Assembly (NCBI RefSeq): GCF_964355755.1
Contig: NC_092675.1
Span: 17,061,312-17,125,311 of the forward strand
Source: Antedon mediterranea
Lineage: Eukaryota > Echinodermata > Crinoidea > Comatulida > Antedonidae
DNA length: 64,000 nt
Direction of reading: 5' to 3'
Shown: positions 48,216 through 60,947 of the stretch, one piece after another
Numbering within the stretch: the stretch's first letter is position 1
Layout: each line of letters opens with the position of its first letter
The notes under the pieces: generated by a model
What the model was told of the DNA's origin: nothing
Databases searched by the model: none
What the model saw: the letters and a program-made list of their open reading frames with translations, nothing else
Program-made: the position numbers and the translations under genes

Positions 48216-49440
48216 GATTCCAGTCGATGTAATATATCTCGACTTCCAGAAAGCCTTATGGGTCATAACACCAAGCATTTCGAATACAAGATGGAAGAAA
48301 CTGTACTTGAGAATGTTCATAAAGAAAAGGATCTCGGCATTATAATTGATGCATCTCTGAAACTTGTATGTGTAGTTGCCATTAAAACACCAAATCGGGT
48401 GCTTGGCTGTATCAGTTGTTAAAGTCCCATTCCCTACATTTTTTAGATCTAATTTAAGGTCACAAACTACATTGAATGTAAAAATAAATATTATATGGTC
48501 CTATTGAGATAAATTTGTTGTCTTTAAACGGTTAAAAACGTAAAAAAAAATAAGTCAATTCTAGTAATTTTAGCGGCCCGCTATAAAACACAAAATGCAT
48601 TGCGCGTGGATTGATATTTTTGTTTTTCTTCTGTAATTCACTCACGTTTCGATCGATCGTAAGGCCAACACAAATAGAAGACTAACTTTTCAGCGAATAT
48701 ACCGGGTTTTTCCCAATTTATATCATTGGAGTCTGGCAAAAAGAGAAAGACAAATAATGCAGCAACTATACAACGTCAGGCTAGGTATATAGCTAGCGTA
48801 CGATGTTTGTCCGTTACCAAGCAAGGCTAGGTCTAAAGACCGTCCACGAGAGGTTATTCGCCACGATCTACTTAGGTAGTGCATTGTTTCTCACTTTTTA
48901 TCATAATTTACCATAAAACGTACATTTAAGACAAGGAATGATCTGGTTTAATGTTTTAAAAGTAATATACTGTATATGTATTATTTTTACAAAACGTCAC
49001 CGTATTGTAGGGAAGGTGTCTTTAATATCAAGTGTTTATGGGGCTAGTTAGGTCACATCTGGAATTTTATGTCCAGTCTTGGTCTCCACAATATACTGTA
49101 GCAAAGATATCACTTTGTTGGAAAAGGTTCAGGGACGAGCTAAAAAAATCTCTATAAACGTATGACGGAGCTAAGCTGACAACTTTGGAGGAGAGAATAA
49201 CTAGAGGGGACCCCATTGAAACATTTTAAGAGGAAAAGAGGATAATAATAGAGATTTACTTTGATTGTCTATAATTGGTTCAGTTATATTACTAGAGGTC
49301 TAGAAACTAAATAAACCACTGGCCTATTTTAAATGTAGGTGACATTTTTTCTCACAAAGGGTGGTAAATGTTTGGAACACACTTCCTGCCAACATTGTAG
49401 AAGCTGACTGAATTCAAGAAAGGTTTTAAAAAGAAGTGGG
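48170..49440 (+). pseudogene. Second degenerate LINE reverse transcriptase, plus strand, split by an inverted-repeat element
   Basis: Left part: NQGIPVDVIYLDFQKAL (about 48200-48255), then in another frame YKMEETVLENVHKEKDLGII, IDASLK and IKTPNRVLGCIS (to about 48417). Right part, after the inserted element: LYGALVRSHLEF-like frame fragments (from about 49035), AKLTTLEERITRG (about 49170-49210), then a VVNVWNTLP-like end near 49370. These blocks are in the correct order for a CR1-related reverse transcriptase. Stops and frameshifts show it is dead. It is a different family from the minus-strand neighbour, whose 5' truncation it adjoins. Confidence 0.75.
48423..49021. mobile_element. 599-bp TTAA-flanked inverted-repeat element inserted in the LINE
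   Basis: Ends AGTCCCATTCCCTACATT and, on the other strand, AGACACCTTCCCTACAAT. TTAA stands at 48419-48422 and at 49022-49025, the piggyBac-type target duplication. It separates two halves of one LINE frame order, so it inserted after the LINE. No transposase frame. Confidence 0.75.
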
Positions 49441-52143
49441 TGGGAGGCTACTAAAGGGTCTGATACGACCCCCACCAGCCACAATTAAATTGAGGTGGTG
49501 CAATGGTGAGTTACTATAGTACAGTAGTAGTAGGTTGGGCCTGGCCATAGTAGTACAGTATTAGTAGGCTTGGCTAGCTAGCCTTCATAATATTTAGGCA
49601 GGGTTAGTTCTACCTCCACAACTATAGTATAAGAAGATGGACAGAAACTGGTTGTTTATTTTCTCACTTAGTTGTTATCGTGGGAATTAATGCTATTCAG
49701 GTACGAATTGTAATTGATACTCATTGAATTATTGAAATAACACTGAAAGAATTAGTACACTATGGTAGGACTGGGTGGATTAAATATCGCATTTCAATCA
49801 ATTTCACGTTTGAAAGATTTGTCCATATGGAGAATAATCAATGTATTCATATTTATAGGTTAGGTTGAGTAGAATACATTTGTTCAATTCCAATCTACTC
49901 CACTGATCCAGGAATAGGCCTACTGCCCTCAAGTCGAAGGTGGGTTATATACAAAAACCAAACAATTTTTATCTTATTCAAATCTAACATAATTATGCTA
50001 TCTAGCATAATTTGGACCTATCTGGCATTTATGCTTGGCGTAATTTAGAAAATCTAGAATAATTTCAAAACCTAATGCTGCAGCATATTACCATGATCTA
50101 GCAAGTTTTTTTAAGCATATTTTTGAAAAAAAATCTAGCATAATTTTAACCGAATCTGGCATAATGGCCAAAACCTGCCAACCTTTTTTTTTGTGCTTTT
50201 CACTTTTGTGGTTCATAAAAAAAACATAACAAAAACATACACCATCCTCTGAGACATTGTATTTGTGCCATTTTGTCCATAATTGTGCCAAGCATACTAT
50301 CCACCGCTGGCCACATGCACTAAGCATATAGATTTATTTATTTATTTTTATTTTATATATATTTGTCCTCAAGCTTAACTGGAAACTGAGGAAATTCGGA
50401 TTAGGCCCTCCACGGACCCACGGCAGCCAGCAGTGCAGCGCCTACCATATCAGCACACCGGGAGACGATCCCCTACTCTTTTCGAATAGATCATTTCAGA
50501 ATCATGGCTTTTCTATGAATATCTGACATTTTCAACAGTAGGGCCTACAGTGTGTCGCATATTCTATATCCGTCCGGCTTCTAACAACCAGAGGTAGCAG
50601 GGGTGGTCGCAGGACTATTTTAAAGGGGTTGCCCAAGATTCCTCAGAGGGCCGTAGTGAGTATTTGTACAAAGTTTGTAACGTCCGTATAATTATTACAG
50701 AAATTTGCCCAAATTTTACGGACGTAGGGAAATGAAGATAAATATGGTACTACGGAAATACTACAAAAATGCAATGATTATGGAGAAATCAATGACCCAT
50801 ATAATGGGGTTTACCACGAACGCAATGTGTAGTGGGCCTTTCGTATCTTCTCACTCACAAGCAATCCAAACAGTCAACAAAACAAAAACGCTGACCGCGT
50901 TTTCAATCAATCAATTTATATATAGTCTTTTCCAACCCTGGACTTCTATAACATTAATGACGGTTAATATAATTATTATAATATGATGAAATGGGGTCTA
51001 AGTTTTAATTTAGTGGCAGAAAAAAACATTTAGTATGAAATTAAGGGTGTTGCCTGGGCAACTGGGGCAACACCCCTGCATCTGCCCCTGGGTAGGAATG
51101 TCTGCAATACACAGCCTACTTGAATTTTCATGAGAGTGAGAATAAGTTGTATTGGACTTTTATAGACAAAGGATTTTGTAAATGTATAGTTGCATGGTAT
51201 ATTTATCAAATAATTCTCTATAAATCACAATGAATTTAACCTTATTCTACACTAATACTAAAATAAATACAGCCTTGTTCGCACTGGACTTGAAAAATGG
51301 TCAATTAACCACGGTAGTAGAAATATTTGACTGCCATTTGCACTTGGATATTTCACACAATTTTACCATCATTTTACTAAAATTCAACGGTGATGTTAAA
51401 AACGACGACTGATTCACATGTGTTAAAATGAGCCGCAAGTTCGGATTGGATTTTAACTGATTAGTTTTTTTAGACAGGCAGTGGTCAGTAAAAGTATTGG
51501 ACTTGGTTGTTGCCTGTGTGCAGATTGGACTTTCTTTGTCACTTTGACCAAATTAAGTCCAGTGCGCGATCAAGGCTCAATAGTAAAAATGGTTTGTTAC
51601 TCAATGTTCATTCATTGTATATTGAAAAAAAAGTGCTAGTTGTTCTGTGATCCTAACAGTGGCCACCCCTCTCCCTTCCCTTTCATCAGTCCATTGAAGT
51701 TGTAATCTGAAAATCAAAATTTCAGACGAAGTGAAATACTTTATAATGAAACCAAACCAGTGGGAGGATTTTATATTGGCGATAAAATAGAAATGGGATG
51801 TATTATACTTCTAAATTTGTTTAGAATTTTTTTTTATAAAGATCAAATTGCACCCTATTTTTTATTCAAAATAAGATTGTTCCAGCCTTGGTGATTGTTC
51901 GTGTGTAATGATGTAATTGTTATTCATGGCGAGTTCGAATGGTTCACACCTGTATAGTTGTTTGGATTGCAAGAAAGTAAAGATTACTTTTTCTCACTAA
52001 AACAATAACTGGTATGTTGTTTTTTTCCCTTAAATTCAATATTGACATGTTCCATAGTATAAAACATCCTACACACATAGAATTTAGGGGACTTTTCTAA
52101 AGTATAGTGCATTTTTTATTGACCATTAACTTTAATTTAGAAA
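49441..52143. other. Intergenic; no gene recognised
   Basis: Holds a short stretch with repeated TCTAGCATAAT-like words (49985-50165). A GC-richer patch at 50380-50490 resembles an interspersed repeat. A segment at 51040-51080 is rich in GGGCAAC/GGGGCAACACC. The remainder is AT-rich. Confidence 0.4.
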
Positions 52144-52268
52144 TGAATGATGTGCCCATATATGGACATGATGATGTCATATCACTACCATATTTGGGTA
52201 TATCACTACCCCATATTTTCACATCACATTTTTTTGTTAAGCTAGTTTGATAAGTATACAGAGCTTTA
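52144..52268. mobile_element. 130-bp MITE, copy 3 (left end eroded)
   Basis: The interior GATGTGCCCATATATGGACA, the TATCACTACCATATTTGG block, and a mutated right end CTAGTTTGATAAGTATACAG then AGCTTTA identify the family. The left inverted repeat is no longer recognisable. Confidence 0.6.
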
Positions 52269-52820
52269 GGATGACAATTCCGATTCTTGATTGATCTGAA
52301 CAAAATATGACCTTGAATAAAAGGTATAAAAACTGTCGCTTTACTAGAAAGTAATACAATAATTAGTACGGTCAGCCGAGAAATCTAAACTGAGATGATT
52401 CCTTCCAAATTATAATGATGTGTAAATTTTGTGTATGAAATTTATGCTGGTTATATTTTATTATTGCTGGTACAATATTTTCAATAAATAACCAGACAGT
52501 TATTATATAAACTTCTAAATATAGAAATGTAGCTATAGATAATTTAAATGTATGCCTGTGTACCAAATAGATTTATGTACTGTAATTACTTAGAGATTGA
52601 ACTTCAATGTAATCACAGCTCAAAATGTGACCAGGAATACATGACTTTGGCCAATCAAATACACAGTCATGTCCCTACTCAGTCACACACCCCACCACTA
52701 CGACTGTGTTATAGTTATACAGTATAACGCAATAATGTATTCACCCTCGAATGATGAAATTGAAGAAATTTACCAAGAATTTATTCATCTTATCAAATTT
52801 ATTTTAAAAACTATTAATAA

Positions 52821-53140
52821 TTAAAGATATGTTATCGCCCCTAAACATTTTCTGGGTCAAATTTGTTGTTGAATATGCCGTTTTAATGTCGCATAACAGT
52901 TATTCACTTTGACCAAAAACTGGATAGAAAAAAAAATTATTTACCTGTAAAAAATTTCACTTAAAGCAAAAAATCTGTCAGACAATGGTTTTTGGTTAAA
53001 TTTGACTGTTTCTGTCCTTTATAAGTGAATTTTGTTTATTTTTTACAGAAGTGAACTTTATTAAAACTTCAAAATGGCCTATTTAAAGTCTGATTTCATT
53101 AATCTTCATTTTTCATGTTTTTGGGGGATAATACACTTTC
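52821..53140. mobile_element. TTAA-type MITE, copy 4
   Basis: The best preserved copy. The left end is TTAAAGATATGTTATCGCCC. The right end, read on the other strand, is GAAAGTGTATTATCCCCCAA. It has the same internal blocks as copies 1 and 2 and no open frame. A short AT microsatellite follows. Confidence 0.7.
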
Positions 53141-54517
53141 AATATTTTTAATAATATATATATATATATATATATTACGGTAATATAATTGGCATCAATT
53201 AGTTTCTCTATGTCAATCTGGAATTAAATCAACCATCAACTTGGAAAGGAATATGTTTGGCAGTGTTACAGCTAATTTTTAGCGTTTCTAAGCTACATAT
53301 TTTTGTTATTGGATGAGGTATCATTTTGTGACAATGCAATTTTAATCCATTTAGCACAATAGGCCATGGGCTAAATTATGATATATTGCCCTCTATTGGT
53401 GAATCTTCTTATAACAAGCGGTTAAAATAAATTTCCATAGGTGATTTTTAACCACCATTTAACGCATCTGTTTTTACTGCTACCAAACAAAAATTGGAAA
53501 CAATTGACTTTCTTTTCACACACCTTTAACCAGATGTCAAAAAAAGTTTAACCAGCCACCTTTTTTTAACCAGTTAATCGGTTTCAATCACCCTTTTTAA
53601 ACCTGTCAAACGGTTTTAATCACCTTTTTTTTTTATCATTTAACCACCTTCTAACCTATAGTTATTAACCAACATAACCACATTTTAACTAGTTAATGAC
53701 CATTCCATAATCAAATAATTTTAATTTACATTTTATATTGCTGTAGGCCTATTAGTAATGCTATACCGTACTTAATTAGCATTCAATCAAAGGTATATAA
53801 TAATTAATTGTATTCATTAGTTTATGATTTGTTATTATGAAATGTAGACAATGATAAAGATTATTCAAAATAAATAGAAGAATAATTACAGAAGGTACGT
53901 GCACACAAGTTGTTAATTAAAATCGTAAGTGTGATATGAATTGAGAAAGGGGTGACAGTAGGTGAAGCAGGATGATTTTAAGGGGAAATCATTGTCAAAA
54001 TCAATCACCACCTGCCCTTCAAGTTGTCAATAGTTAGTGAAATGACCCCGATTTCCACACATGATTTTTACATTGATTCAATATTAACGATCAAAAATTG
54101 AAAAGTATGATATTTGGACGAGTAGCCGTGGAACAAATTTCTGTATTTTTCAGAGTTTCATGAACCTTATTTCCACACATTCTACATCAACCTAATTGAA
54201 ATGAAAAATAATATTTGGAAAAGTGACAAACCCGGAATTCATGTGTTCTGCCAAAATAGAAGTGTTTTTGGGTTTAGGGTTGTAGGGCAGCTGTTTGGTA
54301 GTTGTATGGTACACTGGCATTGTATGGTAGTTGAATAATATTTGTATGGTAGATGTATAGTAATTATTAATACTTGACTGACTTAAAATTATATATTCAA
54401 TTTGTTCATTACAGTAAATAGGTAAACTTTAAATACATAAGATAAAAAACTGAAATTTGTTGTCTTTTTTTTTTAAACAGGCCTACACCAAATGTTGTGC
54501 CATCAAAGTAACATTGT
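53141..54517. other. Intergenic; AT microsatellite and degenerate TTTAACCA-rich stretch
   Basis: A TA dinucleotide run lies at about 53151-53176. From 53430 to 53700 the words TTTAACCA, AACCACC and TTAACCAGTTAA recur in imperfect units. No coding evidence. Confidence 0.5.
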
Positions 54518-54657
54518 TAAGCTCTGTCTACACTAACTAATTTGACAGTGTAATGTGCTTAAATATGGTAGTGATATTTCCAAATATGGTATAGTGATAT
54601 GACATCGTCATGTCCATGGGTACATCACATAAATTTGATCGTGTAGACAGAGCTTTA
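54518..54657. mobile_element. 130-bp MITE, copy 4
   Basis: Left end TAAGCTCTGTCTACACTAAC and right end GTGTAGACAGAGCTTTA. The interior has two copies of the AAATATGGTA block. This copy best shows the outer ends of the family (AGCTCTGTCTACAC). Confidence 0.8.
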
Positions 54658-56296
54658 AACTTTAGTTAGCTTTAGTCTAGTCAATTTAACAGAAGAGCTC
54701 CTTGATATGTTATGAAGAACTTTTGTTGATGTTTTAGCTGGTATAGTAGTATACATTATATTCAATTCTTTTCTAGGTCTGTTTTTTTTTTTTTTTTTTT
54801 AATTGGGAAAAAAATTGTTTTGGAAGAGTTTCTGGTTTTGTAAGAATTCCAGATTTTGAGAACAATTCTAGACCTATCTTACCTATCCTATTAAATAATG
54901 TTTGCTTATTTTTGGTTTCTGGTTATGCTGGAGAGTGGTTGTGTGAGTGTTGGATGTTTGGATCAAATTTGACTCTGAGCCAAGTGAGTGGCGCCTCTGG
55001 TCTTTAATGACATCCATGTTTTCCATTAACCAATTCATGCATAGAAATGTATGAATCAAAAGTAATAATTGTGTAACTATCATCAATTCGTATAAACGGA
55101 CATGGTGTTTTTTTTTTCGTGGTAGCTACGGTCCTTGAAAAATATTTTTCTATATTGGTCTATGCAAGTTACACTTACACATAACCGATTTTTGTTTTTA
55201 TAAAAATAGTATATTTTCTTAGTAGTTTAACCAATCAACAGACAAGACAAAAAAAAACCCAAATGTTGAATACCCTGGATGTTTCAGATTATATGCTACA
55301 GTATTAATGAAGAAATAATTATTTAATTTATTTTATATATATTCAAATAATATGCCCATAATAAATGTTTATTTAAAGCCCAAACAATTTCTGTAGAGCA
55401 TTATTAAATAATACTCTTAATGAGTTAATAGTACCTTTATTGAAGTTATTCCAAAGTGTCATACAATACACATTTAAAATGCTTTTAATCTTCATGTTGG
55501 ATTTTGGCAGTTTTGTCCTTTGTCCTGCCATTGTTTTGGTCATCAAGAATGGCCCAACCATAGATGTTTAAAGGCATAACATTAGTTTCCTTTAGATCCA
55601 TTTTAGGAACTGGAAATCTGTGGTTACACTATTTGGAGGTGCACACTTTTACTTGGTGACAGTGTGTGTACATATGCTGCTTTTATTGCATATAGACTTG
55701 TCTATGATTTTTTTTTTATTATTCTGCCCTAATGATTTACCATACATAAATAAAACTACGTCAGTAGTTGTAGCTAAGGCAATTTTTATTTTATAATAAT
55801 ACATAACGGTAATAGCATTGTTTACTAACACAGAAAATGACATCAATATTAATAGGATTAAAAATGTCTGGTTACCAAATATGGTAACTGTTAAAACCAT
55901 ATTTAGACAGTCTGAATGCATGATGACGGTCGTAGATGATCCATATGGTGGACTTACATTGGTTAAAATAGCCTGTATCATAACTGTATTCATAATATAA
56001 TGTTTACCACAGCTGTTAAAACTAATATATTATATAACAACACCATTTTAATATATTTAAACAAGGATTGTTAATTTCTAAATTTTATTTAGTATAAATT
56101 AAAAAATAATTCTAGGGATTTAAAATTTCAATTTTAAAGTATTTTAAAATTATTGTGTTAATTTTAGAATGAAATAAATAATGTACAAGTTTTATAAGAT
56201 TTGTGCGAGATTCTAAACTTCAATTGGCCTGAAATGAATTAGAGGTAGATATGATATTCATATCAACCAACATGAAGTATACAGTAGTTTTCACTA
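54658..56296. other. Intergenic; one weak LINE-like scrap
   Basis: On the minus strand at 55373-55480 the frame LWNNFNKGTINSLRVLFNNA resembles a segment near the C terminus of LINE reverse transcriptases. It is short and has no neighbours of the right type. A 114-aa hydrophobic minus-strand frame (55649-55993) is not recognised. Otherwise AT-rich. Confidence 0.3.
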
Positions 56297-57621
56297 AAGC
56301 TTGGTTCTCACTAGTAATGCAATGTAAGGATGTAGACGTAATGCAAGCGAGTTGAATAATGACAAGCGCCAGGTTCTCACTAGTAACGCAATGTAAGGAT
56401 GTAGACGTAATGCAAGCGAGTTGAATAATGACAAGCGCCAGGTTCTCACTAGTAACGCAATGTAAGGATGTAGACGTAATGCAAGCAAGTTGAATAATGA
56501 CAAGCGCCAGGTTCTCACTAGTAACGCAATGTAAGGATATAGACGTAATGCAAGCGAGTTGAATAACGACAAGCGCCAGGTTCTCACTAGTAACGCAATG
56601 CAAGGATGTAGACGTAATGCAAGCGAGTTGAATAATGACAAGCGCCAGGTTCTCACTAGTAACGCAATTTAAGGATGTAGACGTAATGCAAGCGAGTTGA
56701 ATAATGACAAGCGCCAGGTTCTCACTAGTAACGCAATGTAAGGATGTAGACGTAATGCAAGCGAGTTGAATAATGACAAGCGCCAGGTTCTCACTAGTAA
56801 CGCAATGCAAGGATGTAGACGTAATGCAAGCGAGTTGAATAATGACAAGCGCCAGGTTCTCACTAGTAACGCAATGTAAGGATGTAGACGTAATGCAAGC
56901 GAGTTGAATAATGACAAGCGCCAGGTTCTCACTAGTAACGCAATGCAAGGATGTAGACGTAATGCAAGCGAGTTGAATAATGACAAGCGCCAGGTTCTCA
57001 CTAGTAACGCAATGCAAGGATGTAGACGTAATGCAAGCGAGTTGAATAATGACAAGCGCCAGGTTCTCACTAGTAACGCAATGCAAGGATGTAGACGTAA
57101 TGCAAGCGAGTTGAATAATGACAAGCGCCAGGTTCTCACTAGTAACGCAATGTAAGGATGTAGACGTAATGCAAGCGAGTTGAATAATGACAAGCGCCAG
57201 GTTCTCACTAGTAACGCAATGTAAGGATGTAGACGTAATGCAAGCAAGTTGAATAATGACAAGCGCCAGGTTCTCACTAGTAACGCAATGTAAGGATGTA
57301 GACGTAATGCAAGCGAGTTGAATAATGACAAGCGCCAGGTTCTCACTAGTAACGCAATGTAAGGATGTAGACGTAATGCAAGCGAGTTGAATAATGACAA
57401 GCGCCAGGTTCTCACTAGTAACGCAATGTAAGGATGTAGACGTAATGCAAGCGAGTTGAATAATGACAAGCGCCAGGTTCTCACTAGTAACGCAATGCAA
57501 GGATGTAGACGTAATGCAAGCGAGTTGAATAATGACAAGCGCCAGTTCGGATAACCCATCGTTTGTGTTTGGTCAATCACTTACGGTTTGCTTGTGTTGC
57601 GTCTATAGTGGGAACCAAGTA
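56297..57621. mobile_element. Short MITE expanded by an internal satellite (TTGGTTCTCACTAG family, copy 2)
   Basis: The outer left end AAGCTTGGTTCTCACTAG and the outer right end CTATAGTGGGAACCAAG are inverted repeats of one another. They match the ends of the copies at 20831 and 59949. The right interior (GGTCAATCACTTACGG) also matches copy 1 (GGTCAACTCACTTACA). Between them sits an 18-unit 69-bp array, so the element is about 1.3 kb instead of about 110-130 bp. Confidence 0.8.
56320..57545. repeat. 69-bp minisatellite, about 18 units
   Basis: Unit: TAATGCAAGCGAGTTGAATA, ATGACAAGCGCCAGGTTCTC, ACTAGTAACGCAATGTAAGG, ATGTAGACG. Units differ mainly at one or two positions (AATGTAAGG/AATGCAAGG, GCGAG/GCAAG), showing recent homogenisation. 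Each unit contains the MITE end sequence GGTTCTCACTAG. The 426-aa and 303-aa open frames across it are 23-residue repeats of satellite translation. Confidence 0.97.
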
Positions 57622-59948
57622 TTACTTTATACGTAGCACCCTAACTTTAAATTGCATTTATTATATCATTAATAAATAAAATTAAAATGCATAGAAAATT
57701 GAGTTGTGTTCTGAGACTACAATGTGATACAATAAAAAATTACATCATTCTCTAACATTCACTTATTAAGGATTAAAAAACCACAACTGTGTTGTTTGTA
57801 TCAAGTTGAATGTAATCTATGAATGAATGGTTACTACCACTTAGACTTTGGAAATTAGCCAAGCAGGTTAAAGGAGTGAAATTATCTGGGTTACTACAAT
57901 TAGTTTACTTAACAAGCATAATTACCCACATTCAGTATCAGGCAAGTTTGTAATTTAAATCAATTATTAAATCAGGGAACGATTAAAATTGTGTCTATCA
58001 ACATTTAGGCTTTAATCTAAGTGTCATGTTCGTTCACCCTAAAAAAAAAACGTCCACTACATTTATTTGAATGTATGTTTACATCATGTTTGTTTCTAGG
58101 CCCATAGCCAAAAACTGAATAGGTTTAGTTACTTTCCAGGGGGCACTGCTATCACTTAACAGGCATTTTATAATGTTTTATATTACAAAACAAAAGTGTA
58201 AAAATGTGGTAGGTAGTATAAAAGTTGTATTTTGCTACACAATAAATGAATATCGTTAAAGTACTTAAGGGAAAATTTAGGAAGTACTTGACATCACAAC
58301 ATCCTTGTAACATAAGTTCACATTCATTATCACTCTACTGTGTTTACATAAGCTCCCTAGGTATTATAATTGTGGATATTATTGATTTAATACAAGCTAC
58401 CCAGGAGAAAGTATGTGCAATTAACTATAATGTTCATGTTAAGGAGGTCTAGATTCAATTTAGTCGCATGTTCTTACCAAAAAATCTATGTATGCTCATT
58501 ATATAACCTGTCCATATTAAAATTATTTTTCAGTATGAACACCAAGTAACCATGATTTGACAATTTTTAAGCCAAGTCTGGGTAAATATTGACTGGTATT
58601 TACAAAAAAAGAAATCAAGTGTGTACATGTCAAGTTTGGGTTTGTTGCTGGCTTGAGATTTACTAATTATTACCCTTCCCCTAAACACCCATCCCCAACC
58701 GCCAAAAGTGGGCCAAAACGTGATGACTGACGGGTTAATAAGATTTCAGGCTGAAATGTCCCTGATACTACATTATGCTCCACATTATGCTTGTTGTGGC
58801 CTAGGATAAATGATAGGCATGATATAGAATTTTAAAGTTTTATTTACAAAAAAATGTTTGGTTTAATAAAATAAAATGAGATTTGGGGAAAAGCATGTAA
58901 ATGTGTGGGAGTGAGAACTTTAGGTCAGGTAAAAGATTATTAGCCTCTTTGCACCAGAAGCATGAAACTTGATGTGTATATGTTACGTAGTTTTGTAGTA
59001 TAGATAGTTATTGATAATTCACTAATGATTGACAGAGAACCAACTACGACTGAATTATTTGTTTATCTGATGAATTAATTATTAATATTTTATATAAAAA
59101 ATGGAGAATTGTTATATTATTTTGATGTACATGTAAATAGATAATTTATTCATGTTTTCTTCACATACAATATGTAAAATTACACAAAACAATCAAATTA
59201 CTTTCAAATAATTTTATGTTGAAACCAATAATTCCAGAAAAGTATAAAAAAACAGAAGATTCACAACCAATGGGTCTAATGTGAAATATCTCCTGGTTTG
59301 TTTTCCTCTGACCTAATTCTGATAATTGTGGGAGTTTCCCAAAATTTTAAGTGATCGCTCATCTCCTGCTAAAGTCCATTTTTGTGTTAGATATTCAAAA
59401 AAGCATCTTGAAAATGCATAAATTTACAAATTTATGAATGCTCTACATTACTTAATAAACCTATTTGTACTACATAAAGGTAAAATGCGTTGCTAATGGA
59501 TTTTCCACCTTTAGTTAACAAAACACATGTACATTGCATTATTATAATTATAGTTATTGTTATTACTTATTACTATTACTTATTACTTATTATTACTTTA
59601 GGTATAGATGGCAATGCCCAGGGTTTTTGTTAAATAGCACTCTTAGGGTTTGGATGCATTTAAACAACAGTGATTGTGGGCCATGCTTTTAAGTCTCCGG
59701 TATTTTATTTTTGGGCCTGCTGACCCACTGGGTCATTAAGGCCGACCCACAAAGACCAGCTGTAGTTTTGTATAGCTTACATGCCATAACACACCTCGTC
59801 TTGATGCATGCAGAGCCTAGTGCATGGTGAGAATTTGCCACTGACTCACTAGGTACAATCTACCCTGCGGTGTTTTTTACTACCAATTTTATGGTGAGCT
59901 AGCACTAAATCAAAACATATTTGGAAATGATATCCTTCATTCAAAATA
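57622..59948. other. Intergenic; no gene recognised
   Basis: AT-rich. A TTACTATTACTTATTACTTA-type microsatellite lies near 59560-59600. The short open frame at 58246-58452 has no family resemblance. Confidence 0.4.
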
Positions 59949-60080
59949 AAGCTTGGTTTCCACTAGGACACAGCACAATTATTGTGCGATCGTGACTTGT
60001 CCAGACTATTTTGTTATTGGTAAACTCACTTGTGTTGCAACTATGTCATTGCAGTTCGTAGAAGTATGAACAAAGCTTAA
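59949..60080. mobile_element. Short MITE with TTGGTTCTCACTAG ends, copy 3
   Basis: Left end AAAGCTTGGTTTCCACTAGG, interior TTATTGGTAAACTCACTTGT, right end GTATGAACAAAGCTTAAT. It is diverged from copies 1 and 2, but the order of motifs is the same. Confidence 0.55.
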
Positions 60081-60947
60081 TGGTAATTTAAGTTACGTTT
60101 TAGAACGACATTAACATTGCAAAATTTAAATTTCTGTATACAAGTACCCCAAATGTGACTATAGATGAGGAATTTAAATGTATGTGTATTCCTGAGTCCA
60201 AGAGATTGTATAAATATGTTTTCAGTTGTCGTGACTGTGTTCACTTGTGGTAATACAGTATATGAAAGTAATATTGTATAATATGGTACAGTAGGAATTA
60301 TTGATGAGTGTAGGTAATTAATTGACCTTCCCTCAGGGATGGAGATTCTGAAAGTATTTAACCAATTATTCAGAAACTTTTTTTATACTTAAGGGCAAAA
60401 ATTGGCACTTGTTGACATGATCTGAAAGGTTGAGAGGAAATGTGCGGTCTGGTCATTGACGGTCAAACTATACAGAATCAAAATATTGAACAGTGGAGTC
60501 CACAACTTGAATTAATTGTTTGAAAATTGTTTTTTTTTTTAAGGTTTTGTTTTAGTTTTCTAAAATTTGAATAGAATTTTTTAATAATCTAAACATTAAT
60601 AATAACAAAAATTAATGGATTTACTAATGATAATTAGTTACAGTAAGTGTTAAACAAAATACTGTACAGGAAAATGAGGATAGGGGCTAAACAGGTGTAT
60701 TAGGGCGACAGTGTAGTGACCTGGGAGACATCCACCTACTCTTTTGAGCATATCAAGTTTGTTGTAATGCACACATGACCTACAGCTTAATATCCCATTC
60801 AAGGGACTTTAATTTCATATGTATTCTGATTCATTGTTTTCGTGCATACTTTTGTGTGTACCCAATGTTTTAACTTCTCATCTAAAGGATGTAGAAGGTT
60901 AGTATTAAAAAGAGTCTAGCTTTAAGGACACATGGCAACATGACATT

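Noticed and set aside
55649-55993. 114-residue hydrophobic minus-strand frame as a membrane protein
   Set aside because: AT-rich DNA readily encodes hydrophobic peptides. The frame has opposing open frames, no family match that I recognise and no supporting exons.
56220-57580. Open frames of 426 and 303 residues (minus strand) with 23-residue repeats
   Set aside because: They are translations of the 69-bp satellite. Three frames are open because the period is divisible by three. Repeats are as identical at the DNA level at third positions as elsewhere, and there is no start context, splice structure or domain.
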